A stretch of DNA of 32,430 bases from Caulobacter sp. (GTDB taxonomy: Bacteria; Pseudomonadota; Alphaproteobacteria; Caulobacterales; Caulobacteraceae). The notes under the pieces were generated by a model, which saw only the letters and a list, made by a program, of their open reading frames with translations, ran no database searches and had not been told where the DNA came from. Below, piece after piece: positions 1 to 6,883 of this stretch (positions are counted from its first letter, which is position 1; every line of letters starts with the position of its first letter). Location: positions 1 to 32,430 of the forward strand of contig JAUSPV010000074.1 of assembly GCA_030652755.1 (NCBI GenBank), in the 5' to 3' direction. A program made the position numbers and the translations under genes.

Positions 1-34
1 AGCGCTCCGCACCACCTCCCCAACCTTCAGGGCA

Positions 35-66
35 AACCCCGTGAGGCGGCGAAGCCGTGCGGGGTT
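35..66. other. Imperfect hairpin downstream of the WecA-like gene
   Basis: A 7-bp inverted repeat (AACCCCG at 35-41, CGGGGTT at 60-66) encloses a second 4-bp stem (CGGC/GCCG at 47-57, GAA loop). It lies about 110 bases downstream of the minus-strand WecA-like stop codon. Only two or three T residues follow it on that strand, so it is at best a weak terminator. The rest of 1-173 holds nothing I can support as a gene. Confidence 0.25.
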
Positions 67-173
67 CGCGACGCGCGCGTCATCATCCCGAGGAGCGCCG
101 CCCCGGGGCGCCGGGCCTGGCCACCGGGCCTCGCGGCCGACGAGGACAGGATGACGGGGCCTGGGCTCCGGAG

Positions 174-1289
174 TCAGTCGACCGGTTCGACGATCGTTTC
201 GGACTTGGCCGCCGTGGGCCGCGGGGCGCCGGTCACCAGCCGGCGAATAGCGGCGAACAGGGCCACGGCGCGTCCTGCCCGCACCGACAGCCACAGCCAG
301 GTGACGGTGATCACAAGATAGACCGGGGCGAACACCGGGATGGGCACGTCGGCGAGCAGGGCCAGTCCCGCCAGGAGTCCAAGGCCCAAGGATACCGCAA
401 CCATGGTCAGGACTACGCCGGTCGGCGTGAATCCGCTCTCCAGCATCAGGTGGTGGGCGTGCGTGCGATCAGCCTCGAAAGGTGAGCGTCCCTGGCGCAG
501 GCGCTTCACGATAAGCACCAGGCAATCGATCACCGGCGGCGCGATGAGGAACGGGGCCAGGACCGGCGTCACCGGATGCTCGGGGTTCTGGGTCAGACGG
601 AAGGCCGCCCAGGCGATGACCAGTCCCAGATAGGCGCTTCCCGAATTTCCCAGGAAGACATAGGCCCGCTTGCGCCACGGCGTGCGCATGTTGAGGGCCA
701 GAAAGCCAGCCACCGCGCCGGCAAGCACGGTCAGGCCGTGTGTGAGCTCGGAGTAGCCCGAGTAGACCGACCCGGCGATCAGCATGATCAGCGCGCACAG
801 GGCCATCGATCCGGCAAGGCCGTCCAGGCCGTCGGCCATGTTCAGCGCGTTGATCAGCCCCACCGTGGCCAGCACCGTGAACGGGATCGACAACGAGCCC
901 AGGGCCATCTGCCCCAGCCCGAAGACGGGACCGATCGCCTCGACCTTCACGCCGCCGACCACGACGATGCAGAGGGCGGCGACGATCTGCGCGAGAATGC
1001 GGTACTGCCAGCGCAGATCCTTAAGGTCGTCGATGACGCCGGTTACGATCAGCACGATCGCCGCCAGGCCGAGGCCCAGCAGCGGCGGGGTCAGGTCGGT
1101 GAGGAGCAGCGCGGGCGCCATCGTGCCCAGCGCGATCGCCAGACCGCCGGTCACGGGCGTGGGCGCGGCATGATCCTTCCGCCCGCCCGGGTAGTCGAGA
1201 AGCCCGATCCGCCGCGCAAGCGGGTCCAGGAGGTAGATCAGGGCGATGACGCCGCTGAAGCTTCCCACCAGCTCGAGCGCTGTCTTCAT
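174..1289 (-). CDS. WecA/MraY-type polyprenyl-phosphate glycosyl-1-phosphate transferase
   Basis: This multi-pass inner-membrane enzyme would transfer a sugar 1-phosphate (usually an N-acetylhexosamine) from a UDP-sugar to undecaprenyl phosphate, the first step in building a lipid-linked repeat unit. The family motifs are visible: DYPGGRKDH near residues 32-40, the Asp pair in GVIDDLKD (D87/D88), NMADGLDGLAG (D153, D156) and a THAHHL segment near 276-281. The usual FxGDxGS motif reads FLGNSGS, with Asn at 215 where the family has a conserved Asp. I start at the ATG at 1289 (371 residues, normal length); a TTG two codons upstream (1295) is better spaced from a GGGGAGAG stretch. The longer ORF to 1382 adds a non-family N-terminus. 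It diverges from the export operon. The family call is secure; the sugar donor is not known. Confidence 0.88.
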   Translation of the reverse strand: MKTALELVGSFSGVIALIYLLDPLARRIGLLDYPGGRKDHAAPTPVTGGLAIALGTMAPALLLTDLTPPLLGLGLAAIVLIVTGVIDDLKDLRWQYRILAQIVAALCIVVVGGVKVEAIGPVFGLGQMALGSLSIPFTVLATVGLINALNMADGLDGLAGSMALCALIMLIAGSVYSGYSELTHGLTVLAGAVAGFLALNMRTPWRKRAYVFLGNSGSAYLGLVIAWAAFRLTQNPEHPVTPVLAPFLIAPPVIDCLVLIVKRLRQGRSPFEADRTHAHHLMLESGFTPTGVVLTMVAVSLGLGLLAGLALLADVPIPVFAPVYLVITVTWLWLSVRAGRAVALFAAIRRLVTGAPRPTAAKSETIVEPVD

Positions 1290-1672
1290 CGGCAAGACAA
1301 GTCTCTCCCCACGCAACACCAGCTGACGCCGGAACGCCAGCATATCGACGCCCGACATAGCGTCCCGTCGGACGGCTGGCAAATGGCGTCTCTGCTATAT
1401 GGTGTCAGTATAGTTCCAGCCGTCTAAGGCGAACTGGTGTTCGAGACGCGGGAACTTCGAAAATGTCTACTTGATGACATGGCGCAATCTTTGTGACCGT
1501 TATCTATCCCGCTAGAGAATAAAGTCTTCGGAGCGGGCGATCCGCCTTGACGCCCGCGTGCGCGATCCCGGATAACGCCGCGTCGAGGTGGGCGGGCGCT
1601 GCGTAGCGGCTTTGCACGCTACCTTCGCTTGTCCGCACGGTACCTTTTCTCAGCCCAGGGCATGAACCGCTC
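1290..1672. promoter_or_regulatory. Divergent intergenic regulatory region
   Basis: This 383-base region separates the WecA-like gene (minus) from the export operon (plus), and its centre (about 1380-1540) is visibly richer in A/T than the flanks. It holds the plus-strand promoter candidate listed separately, a TATACT -10-like hexamer on the minus strand (1407-1412), and a short inverted repeat ATGTC-N8-GACAT near 1463-1480. A leader hairpin has the stem GTAGCG (1603-1608) and CGCTAC (1617-1622). No convincing gene is present. Confidence 0.4.
1547..1576 (+). promoter_or_regulatory. Candidate sigma-70-type promoter of the export operon
   Basis: TTGACG at 1547-1552 matches the -35 element favoured in alphaproteobacteria. 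It is followed after 18 bases by GATAAC at 1571-1576. Transcription would start near 1583, giving a leader of about 90 bases that contains the hairpin at 1603-1622, before the TTG start of the phosphatase gene at 1673. The call rests on motif match and position only. Confidence 0.4.
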
Positions 1673-2470
1673 TTGATCGATCTGCACTGCCATCTTCTGC
1701 CCGGCATCGACGACGGCGCCCCGGACCTCGAAACGTCGCTGGAAATGGCGCGGATCGCGGTTGCCGACGGCATCACGACGATCGCCTGCACGCCGCACAT
1801 CTACCCCGGCCTCTACGATAACAACGGTCCGGATATCCTGCGTCGCGTCGCCGCCCTGCAGGCCGACCTGGAGGATGCCGGCATAGCGCTGAAGCTGGTG
1901 GCGGGGTGCGACGCGCACCTGACCCCGACCATGGTCGGGGAGCTGAACAGCGGGCATATTCCCACCTTGGCCGGCTCGCGCTACTTCCTCTTCGAGCCGC
2001 CGCACCACGTGGCCCCGCCCCGGCTGGAACAGTCGGTGATGGCGACGCTCGACGCCGGCTACATGCCGATCATCACCCATCCCGAACGCCTGTCCTGGAT
2101 CGAAAGTCACTATGACACGATGAAGGCGCTGGCGCGGGCCGGGGCCTGGATGCAGCTGACCGCCGGCTCGATCACAGGCCGTTTTGGAAAGCGCCCCCAG
2201 TACTGGTCCGAGCGGATGCTCGACGAGGGTCTGGTTCATCTGGTGGCCACGGACGCCCACAATCTGCGCAATCGCAAGCCGCTGCTGGCGGACGCCGTTG
2301 CGATGGTTGCGGCCCGGCTCGGCGACGCCGCCGCGCGGGACATGGTCGTCACCCGGCCGGGGATGGTGCTGGCGAACGCCGCGCCCGCGGCCGGCCCCCG
2401 CGCCGTCGGCCCGGCGGCGAAGGCTTCCACAAGCCTTGGGGTCTTGCGCCGTTTGTTCCGGGCCGCTTGA
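1673..2470 (+). CDS. PHP-type protein-tyrosine phosphatase (CpsB/CapC/YwqE family)
   Basis: Predicted cytoplasmic metal-dependent phosphatase of the polymerase-and-histidinol-phosphatase fold, which in this family removes phosphate from the tyrosine tail of the partner BY-kinase. Metal-binding motifs occur in order: DLHCH (D3, H5, H7), IDDG (12-15), TPH (H42), FEPP (E108), THPER (H136 to R139) and ATDAH (D194, H196). The length, 265 residues, is typical. The start is a TTG, chosen because the next residues begin the canonical MIDLHCH N-terminus and no in-frame ATG lies upstream. The export lipoprotein and the kinase follow directly, which supports a kinase/phosphatase pair. The last 35 residues, rich in Ala and Pro, fall outside the catalytic fold. 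Confidence 0.92.
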   Translation: MIDLHCHLLPGIDDGAPDLETSLEMARIAVADGITTIACTPHIYPGLYDNNGPDILRRVAALQADLEDAGIALKLVAGCDAHLTPTMVGELNSGHIPTLAGSRYFLFEPPHHVAPPRLEQSVMATLDAGYMPIITHPERLSWIESHYDTMKALARAGAWMQLTAGSITGRFGKRPQYWSERMLDEGLVHLVATDAHNLRNRKPLLADAVAMVAARLGDAAARDMVVTRPGMVLANAAPAAGPRAVGPAAKASTSLGVLRRLFRAA

Positions 2471-2500
2471 ATCATGGCGCACAGGCGTTTGGAGAGATTG

Positions 2501-3202
2501 ATGCTCAGGAAGTTCGCAGTCATCGCCCTGATCGGCGCCACCGCTGTCCTCGCGGCGGCCTGCGGACCGGCGCGAATGTCCGGAGTCCAGACCGGCGGCC
2601 AGATGGCGCCGCCCGATCCGGTGCGCATGGACCCGGTCACCGCCGCGACCGGCTACCTCATCGGCCCCATGGATCAGCTGGACATCAACGTGTTCCAGGT
2701 GCCGGACCTGACCCGGACGGTTCAGGTCGATGCGGCCGGCCAGATCATCCTGCCGCTCATCGGCCCGCTGAACGCCGCCGGAAAGACCGTGCCGCAGCTC
2801 CAGGAAGATGTGGCCGCGGCCCTGCGTGTAAAATACCTGCAGTCTCCTGAAGTGACGATCTACATCAGCCAGTACGCCAGCCAGCGGGTCACCGTCGACG
2901 GCTCGGTCACGGCGCCGGGCGTCTACGCCCTGCAGGGTCGCACCACGCTGATCCAGGTCATCGCCATGGCGAAGGGCACGAACCCCATCGCCAATGAACG
3001 GCGGATCATCATCTACCGGACGATCAACAATCAGAAGATGGGCGCCCTCTACGACCTGACGGCGATCCGGGCGGGCACGCTTGAGGACCCCGAGGTCTAT
3101 GCGCGCGACGTTGTGGTCGTGGAGCGTTCGGGGATGAAGAGCGCCTTCCAGGATCTTCGCGGCGTCATGCCTGTGTTTGGAATGTTCACGCCGCTGATGT
3201 AA
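2501..3202 (+). CDS. Polysaccharide export lipoprotein, OPX family (Wza/GumB-like)
   Basis: Outer-membrane polysaccharide export protein that would form the periplasmic part of the exit channel and dock with the co-polymerase encoded next. The first 20 residues are a signal peptide ending in a lipobox-like LAAAC, with the lipidated Cys at 21. A Poly_export domain follows (about 51-128, opening with GYLIGPMDQLDI), then one SLBB-type domain (about 129-208, with TVDGSVTAPGVY). The start at 2501 is preferred over the ATG at 2474 because GGAGAG lies four bases upstream and the signal peptide begins there. At 233 residues it is close to GumB and much shorter than Wza (about 380). It has only a short C-terminal tail, so whether it spans the outer membrane is open. 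Confidence 0.92.
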   Translation: MLRKFAVIALIGATAVLAAACGPARMSGVQTGGQMAPPDPVRMDPVTAATGYLIGPMDQLDINVFQVPDLTRTVQVDAAGQIILPLIGPLNAAGKTVPQLQEDVAAALRVKYLQSPEVTIYISQYASQRVTVDGSVTAPGVYALQGRTTLIQVIAMAKGTNPIANERRIIIYRTINNQKMGALYDLTAIRAGTLEDPEVYARDVVVVERSGMKSAFQDLRGVMPVFGMFTPLM

Positions 3203-3287
3203 GCGTTCGAGGCATTTTTTCTTCGTAGTACAGACTTCTGGCCGGGGACGACCTGGCCCAATACTTGGCAACCGTGTGTGAGGACGT

Positions 3288-5615
3288 ATGAGCGGCGCAG
3301 GCGATGACAGGGAATGGGGCCAGGCGCCCGATGGGCGGCGCAGCTACCTGACGACCTCGTCGCCGCAGCCGCTCGTCGTGCGCGGCGGTCGCCAGATGGC
3401 GACGATGAACGGCGCCGGATTCGACGACGAAGAGGGCGGCGGCGGTCTGAACCTCGCCCACTACTGGCACATCATCGTCAAGCATCGCCTCGTGGTCGCC
3501 GCCGCGGTGCTGATCGCGCTCGTCCTGGGCGTGGCCCTGACCCTGATGACCACGCCGATCTACCGGGCGACCGCCACCATCCAGATCGACCGCGAAGCCA
3601 CCCGCGTGGTGGACATCGAGGGCACCGAGCCGATGAAGGGCGGTGACGCCGACTTCTACCAGACGCAGTACGCGCTCCTGCAGAGCCGCTCGCTGGCCGA
3701 GCGGGTCGTTCAGCGCGAAAATCTGGCCTCCGATCCGGACTTCATGTCCCAGCAAGGCGGCTCGCCGCTGAAGAAGATTACCGGCCTGTTTCGCCGGGAG
3801 CAGGCGACACCGGCTGTAAGCGGCACCGCCGAGCAACGCGCCCGGGTTGCGACCGGGAAGCTCGTGGGCGGGGTTTCAATCGCACCCGTGCGGGGGTCGC
3901 GTCTTGTCAGCATCAGCTACGAGAGTTCGAATCCCGAAGTCGCCCAGCGTGTCGTCAATGCCATCGCCGAGAACTATATCGGCGCCAATCTCGACCGACG
4001 CTTCGAGGGCGCGGGCTACGCGCGCAACTTCCTCGAGGAAAAACTGGCGACGGTGAAAGCCCAGCTGGAAAAGTCCGAACGTGATCTAGTCGCCTATGCC
4101 CAAAGCCAGGGCATCGTGAACGTCAGCGCCATGTCCTCGCCGACGGGTGGGGCGGCTGACACGGCAGGCGGTTCGCTGGCCGCCTCGGACCTGGTCGCCA
4201 TGAACACGGCGCTGACAATCGCCAAGGGCAACCGGATCGCCGCGGAACAGCGCTGGAACCAGGCGCGCTCGTCGGGCATGTCCCTGCCCCAGATCATGGC
4301 CAACGAGACGGTCCAGGGGCTGCGCAGCACGCAGGCGACGCTGCAGGCGCAGTACCAGGAAAAGCTGCAGACCTATAAGCCCGATTTTCCCCTCATGGTT
4401 TCCCTCAAGGCCCAGATCGACGCCATCGAGGGCCAGATCGCGGCCGAGGCGCAATCGGTGCGACAGTCGGTCCAGGCCGAGTACCAGCTCGCCCTTCGCC
4501 AGGAACAGGAGCTGGCCGGCCAGGTCGCCTCGCTGAAGGGCGGCGTCATGGACCTGCGCGGCCGGTCCATCCAGTACAACATCCTGCAGCGCGAGGTGGA
4601 TACCAACCGCAGCCTCTATGACGGCCTCCTGCAGCGCTACAAGGACATCGGCGTCGCCGGCGGCATCGGCGCCAACAACATCTCGATCGTCGACCGCGCC
4701 CAGCTGCCGCGCGCGCCCTACAAGCCGAACCTGATGAACAATCTGGCCGTCGCGCTGGGCGTTGGCCTCCTCCTCGGCCTCGCCGCGGCCTTCGCTCTTG
4801 AGAGTCTCGACGAGACCATCAAGTTGCCCGAGGACATCGAGGCCAAGCTGGGCCTGCCGCTCATGGGCGCCATTCCGTTGCTGGAGAAGGGCGTGTCGGT
4901 CGAAGAGGCCATGGCGGACGCCAGAAGCCCACTGTCGGAAGCCTACTACTCTGTGCGAACGGCTCTGCAGTTCTCGACCAACGACGGCGTGCCCCGCAGT
5001 CTGCTGGTGACCAGCGCGAGGCCGTCGGAAGGCAAGTCGACCACCGCCACCTCCCTGGCTCGCAACTTCGCCAAGCTGGGCATGAATGTTCTGCTGGTCG
5101 ACGGCGATCTCCGCAATCCGTCGCTGCACCGTATTCTGCGCGCCGATTCAAGCGCCGGCATCACCAACTACCTCACCGGATCGGCGACGATGGCGGACCT
5201 GGTGCAGGCGACCGACCAGCCCAACCTGTCCTTCATTCCCTGCGGCCCCCTGCCGCCGAATCCGGCTGAACTCCTCGCCGGGGCCACGATCCGGGCGATG
5301 ATCGCCGAGGCTGAAGGCGCCTTCGATCTGCTGGTCATCGACGGACCGCCCGTGATGGGTCTGGCCGACGCGCCGCTGCTGGCCAGCGCCGTCGCCGGCA
5401 CCGTTCTCGTCATCGAGGCGGGCCAGACCCGACGTGGGCTCGCCAAGGCGGCGATCCGGCGGCTCGCTTTGGGGAACGCGCGCATCTTGGGCGGCATCCT
5501 CAGCAAGTTCAACGTGCGCAGCGCCGGCTACGGCTATGGGTACGGCTACGGCTACGGTTCCGCCTACGCCTACTCGTATGACTACGGGAACAAGAGGATC
5601 GAGGGCGGGAAGTAG
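3288..5615 (+). CDS. Wzc-like polysaccharide co-polymerase with BY-kinase domain
   Basis: Inner-membrane protein that would control chain length and export, with a cytoplasmic tyrosine autokinase. Two membrane segments (about 68-87 and 485-505) flank a large periplasmic coiled-coil-rich Wzz/GNVR region; a proline-containing stretch (LPRAPYKPN) precedes the second segment. The kinase domain has Walker A (SARPSEGKST, K583), Walker A' (LLVDGDLRNP, D605 and D607) and Walker B (LLVIDGPP, D685). The C-terminus carries nine tyrosines, five in consecutive Gly-Tyr pairs, as expected for a BY-kinase phosphorylation cluster. The ATG at 3288 has GAGGA just upstream. The 775 residues, with kinase fused to co-polymerase, match the proteobacterial Wzc/ExoP plan. 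The PHP phosphatase two genes upstream is the likely partner. Confidence 0.94.
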   Translation: MSGAGDDREWGQAPDGRRSYLTTSSPQPLVVRGGRQMATMNGAGFDDEEGGGGLNLAHYWHIIVKHRLVVAAAVLIALVLGVALTLMTTPIYRATATIQIDREATRVVDIEGTEPMKGGDADFYQTQYALLQSRSLAERVVQRENLASDPDFMSQQGGSPLKKITGLFRREQATPAVSGTAEQRARVATGKLVGGVSIAPVRGSRLVSISYESSNPEVAQRVVNAIAENYIGANLDRRFEGAGYARNFLEEKLATVKAQLEKSERDLVAYAQSQGIVNVSAMSSPTGGAADTAGGSLAASDLVAMNTALTIAKGNRIAAEQRWNQARSSGMSLPQIMANETVQGLRSTQATLQAQYQEKLQTYKPDFPLMVSLKAQIDAIEGQIAAEAQSVRQSVQAEYQLALRQEQELAGQVASLKGGVMDLRGRSIQYNILQREVDTNRSLYDGLLQRYKDIGVAGGIGANNISIVDRAQLPRAPYKPNLMNNLAVALGVGLLLGLAAAFALESLDETIKLPEDIEAKLGLPLMGAIPLLEKGVSVEEAMADARSPLSEAYYSVRTALQFSTNDGVPRSLLVTSARPSEGKSTTATSLARNFAKLGMNVLLVDGDLRNPSLHRILRADSSAGITNYLTGSATMADLVQATDQPNLSFIPCGPLPPNPAELLAGATIRAMIAEAEGAFDLLVIDGPPVMGLADAPLLASAVAGTVLVIEAGQTRRGLAKAAIRRLALGNARILGGILSKFNVRSAGYGYGYGYGYGSAYAYSYDYGNKRIEGGK
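5526..5585 (+). repeat. Tandem Gly-Tyr codon repeat encoding the kinase tyrosine tail
   Basis: Five consecutive GGN-TAY hexanucleotide units occupy 5526-5555 (three are identical GGCTAC). They are followed by GGT-TCC, then GCC-TAC twice, TCG-TAT and GAC-TAC up to 5585. Together they encode the nine-tyrosine C-terminal cluster of the BY-kinase. Gain or loss of a 6-base unit would stay in frame and change the number of tyrosines. Confidence 0.8.
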
Positions 5616-5618
5616 GCC

Positions 5619-6881
5619 GTGTCCGCCGCGGACAGGTCCGTTTCCCGTCGCGGCGAGGATCGCGCTCCGGCCCGGCGCATCGTCGGCGCGGTCGTTCTGG
5701 TCGTCACGCTTCTGGTCGCCGCCGCGGCTGTCTCGCAGATCATTGCGGTGGCCCAGGCGCGGAGCCTCGCCCAAGGGACTCCGGAAGAGGCCCTGGCCTG
5801 GCGACCCGATGACGCCAGGGCGCTGGGCTACCGCGCGGAGCAGGAGTTCACCGACGCCGCGGCCAGCGGCAGGCCGCCCGAGGCGGCCCGCGTTTTCGCC
5901 CGGCAGGCCCTCAATGCAAATCCTCTTGAGGTTCGCGCGCTCCGCGTCCTCGCCTGGGTCGCCGCCGACGAGGGCGATGATCGACGCGCCCGCAGGCTGA
6001 TGAGCCTCGCCGCCTCGCGAAGCCAGCGCGACGTCTCCAGTCATCTGTGGATGTTCCATGATCGCCTGAAGGCGCGGGACTTTCCCGCGGCCTTCGCCCA
6101 TGGCGATGCCTTGATGCGGCATCCGGCGACCTTTCGAGAGGCGGCGGTGCTGATGACCTCCGCCGCCGGCGCCGACGGCGCCGCCGCCAGAGCCCTGGGC
6201 GAGAGGCTGCAGACCGGCCCCGCCTGGCGCGAGATCGTGGTGCAGGAGCTGGCTGCAAGCCAACGCCCCGACGTCACGCTGTCCATCCTTCTCGCGATCA
6301 AGGATGCCGGATCACCGCTTACCGCGACCGAGTCCGCCGTGGTCGCAACCCGGCTCTTTCGCGAAGGGAGTCCGCAGGAAGCTTACCTTGCCTGGGTCCT
6401 GCTCCTCCCGCCGTCCGGGTATGAAGCCTTGGGCAACGTCTACAACGGCGACTTTGACGGGCCGCCGAGCGCCGGGCCCTTTGCCTGGACGCTCAATCGC
6501 AGGGCCGCCGACATCGCCCCGGGGTCTGGCCGCAGTGGCCAGGCGTTGAGCGCCAGGGTCACAAGCAGCGGGGAGCAAAGCCTGGCGCGCCAAACGCTGG
6601 TCCTTGCGCCGGGAACCTATCGGCTGGGCCTGGACGCCCGCCTGGACGGCGTGGGTGACGGCCGCGTCGAATGGAGCGTTTCGTGCGTGGGAGTTCCGGT
6701 CGGTCCGATCGCGCGGCTTCCGGTGAAGCGGAGCGCCGACTGGACGCCCTTGGCCACAACCTTCACCGTGACGGGCGGCTGCGACGTCCAGACGCTTGAA
6801 CTCAAGGCGACCGGCGACGGAGCCTCCGTCTGGGGTTGGTTCGACACCATACGGATCGAAGCTGCGAGGGCGGAGGGATAG
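5619..6881 (+). CDS. Membrane-anchored helical-repeat (TPR-like) protein with C-terminal jelly-roll-like domain
   Basis: I do not recognise a named gene. The protein (420 residues, GTG start four bases after the kinase stop) has a basic N-terminus, one membrane segment at about 21-45, and then an Ala/Arg-rich helical region (about 50-265) that looks like degenerate tetratricopeptide repeats. From about 280 the character changes to a beta-rich domain opening with VYNGDFDGPP and ending with a W-x-W-x-D stretch, resembling carbohydrate-binding jelly rolls. The topology would put both domains in the periplasm. It sits between the co-polymerase and the polymerase, so a role in assembly, such as scaffolding or contacting the glycan, is a reasonable inference. 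An alternative is a length-control accessory. The coding call is firm; the function is unknown. Confidence 0.75.
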   Translation: MSAADRSVSRRGEDRAPARRIVGAVVLVVTLLVAAAAVSQIIAVAQARSLAQGTPEEALAWRPDDARALGYRAEQEFTDAAASGRPPEAARVFARQALNANPLEVRALRVLAWVAADEGDDRRARRLMSLAASRSQRDVSSHLWMFHDRLKARDFPAAFAHGDALMRHPATFREAAVLMTSAAGADGAAARALGERLQTGPAWREIVVQELAASQRPDVTLSILLAIKDAGSPLTATESAVVATRLFREGSPQEAYLAWVLLLPPSGYEALGNVYNGDFDGPPSAGPFAWTLNRRAADIAPGSGRSGQALSARVTSSGEQSLARQTLVLAPGTYRLGLDARLDGVGDGRVEWSVSCVGVPVGPIARLPVKRSADWTPLATTFTVTGGCDVQTLELKATGDGASVWGWFDTIRIEAARAEG

Positions 6882-6883
6882 GC

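Noticed and set aside
57-485. Plus-strand frame at the left edge
   Set aside because: It is mostly antisense to the WecA-like gene and gives a low-complexity Arg/Gly/His product.
1619-3271. 550-codon minus-strand frame across the phosphatase and OPX genes
   Set aside because: It is antisense to two genes with complete family motifs; the product is Arg/Gly/His-rich without domains. It is an effect of GC-rich codon bias.
4086-5129. 347-codon minus-strand frame inside the BY-kinase gene
   Set aside because: It is fully antisense to the kinase and co-polymerase domains and has no family features.
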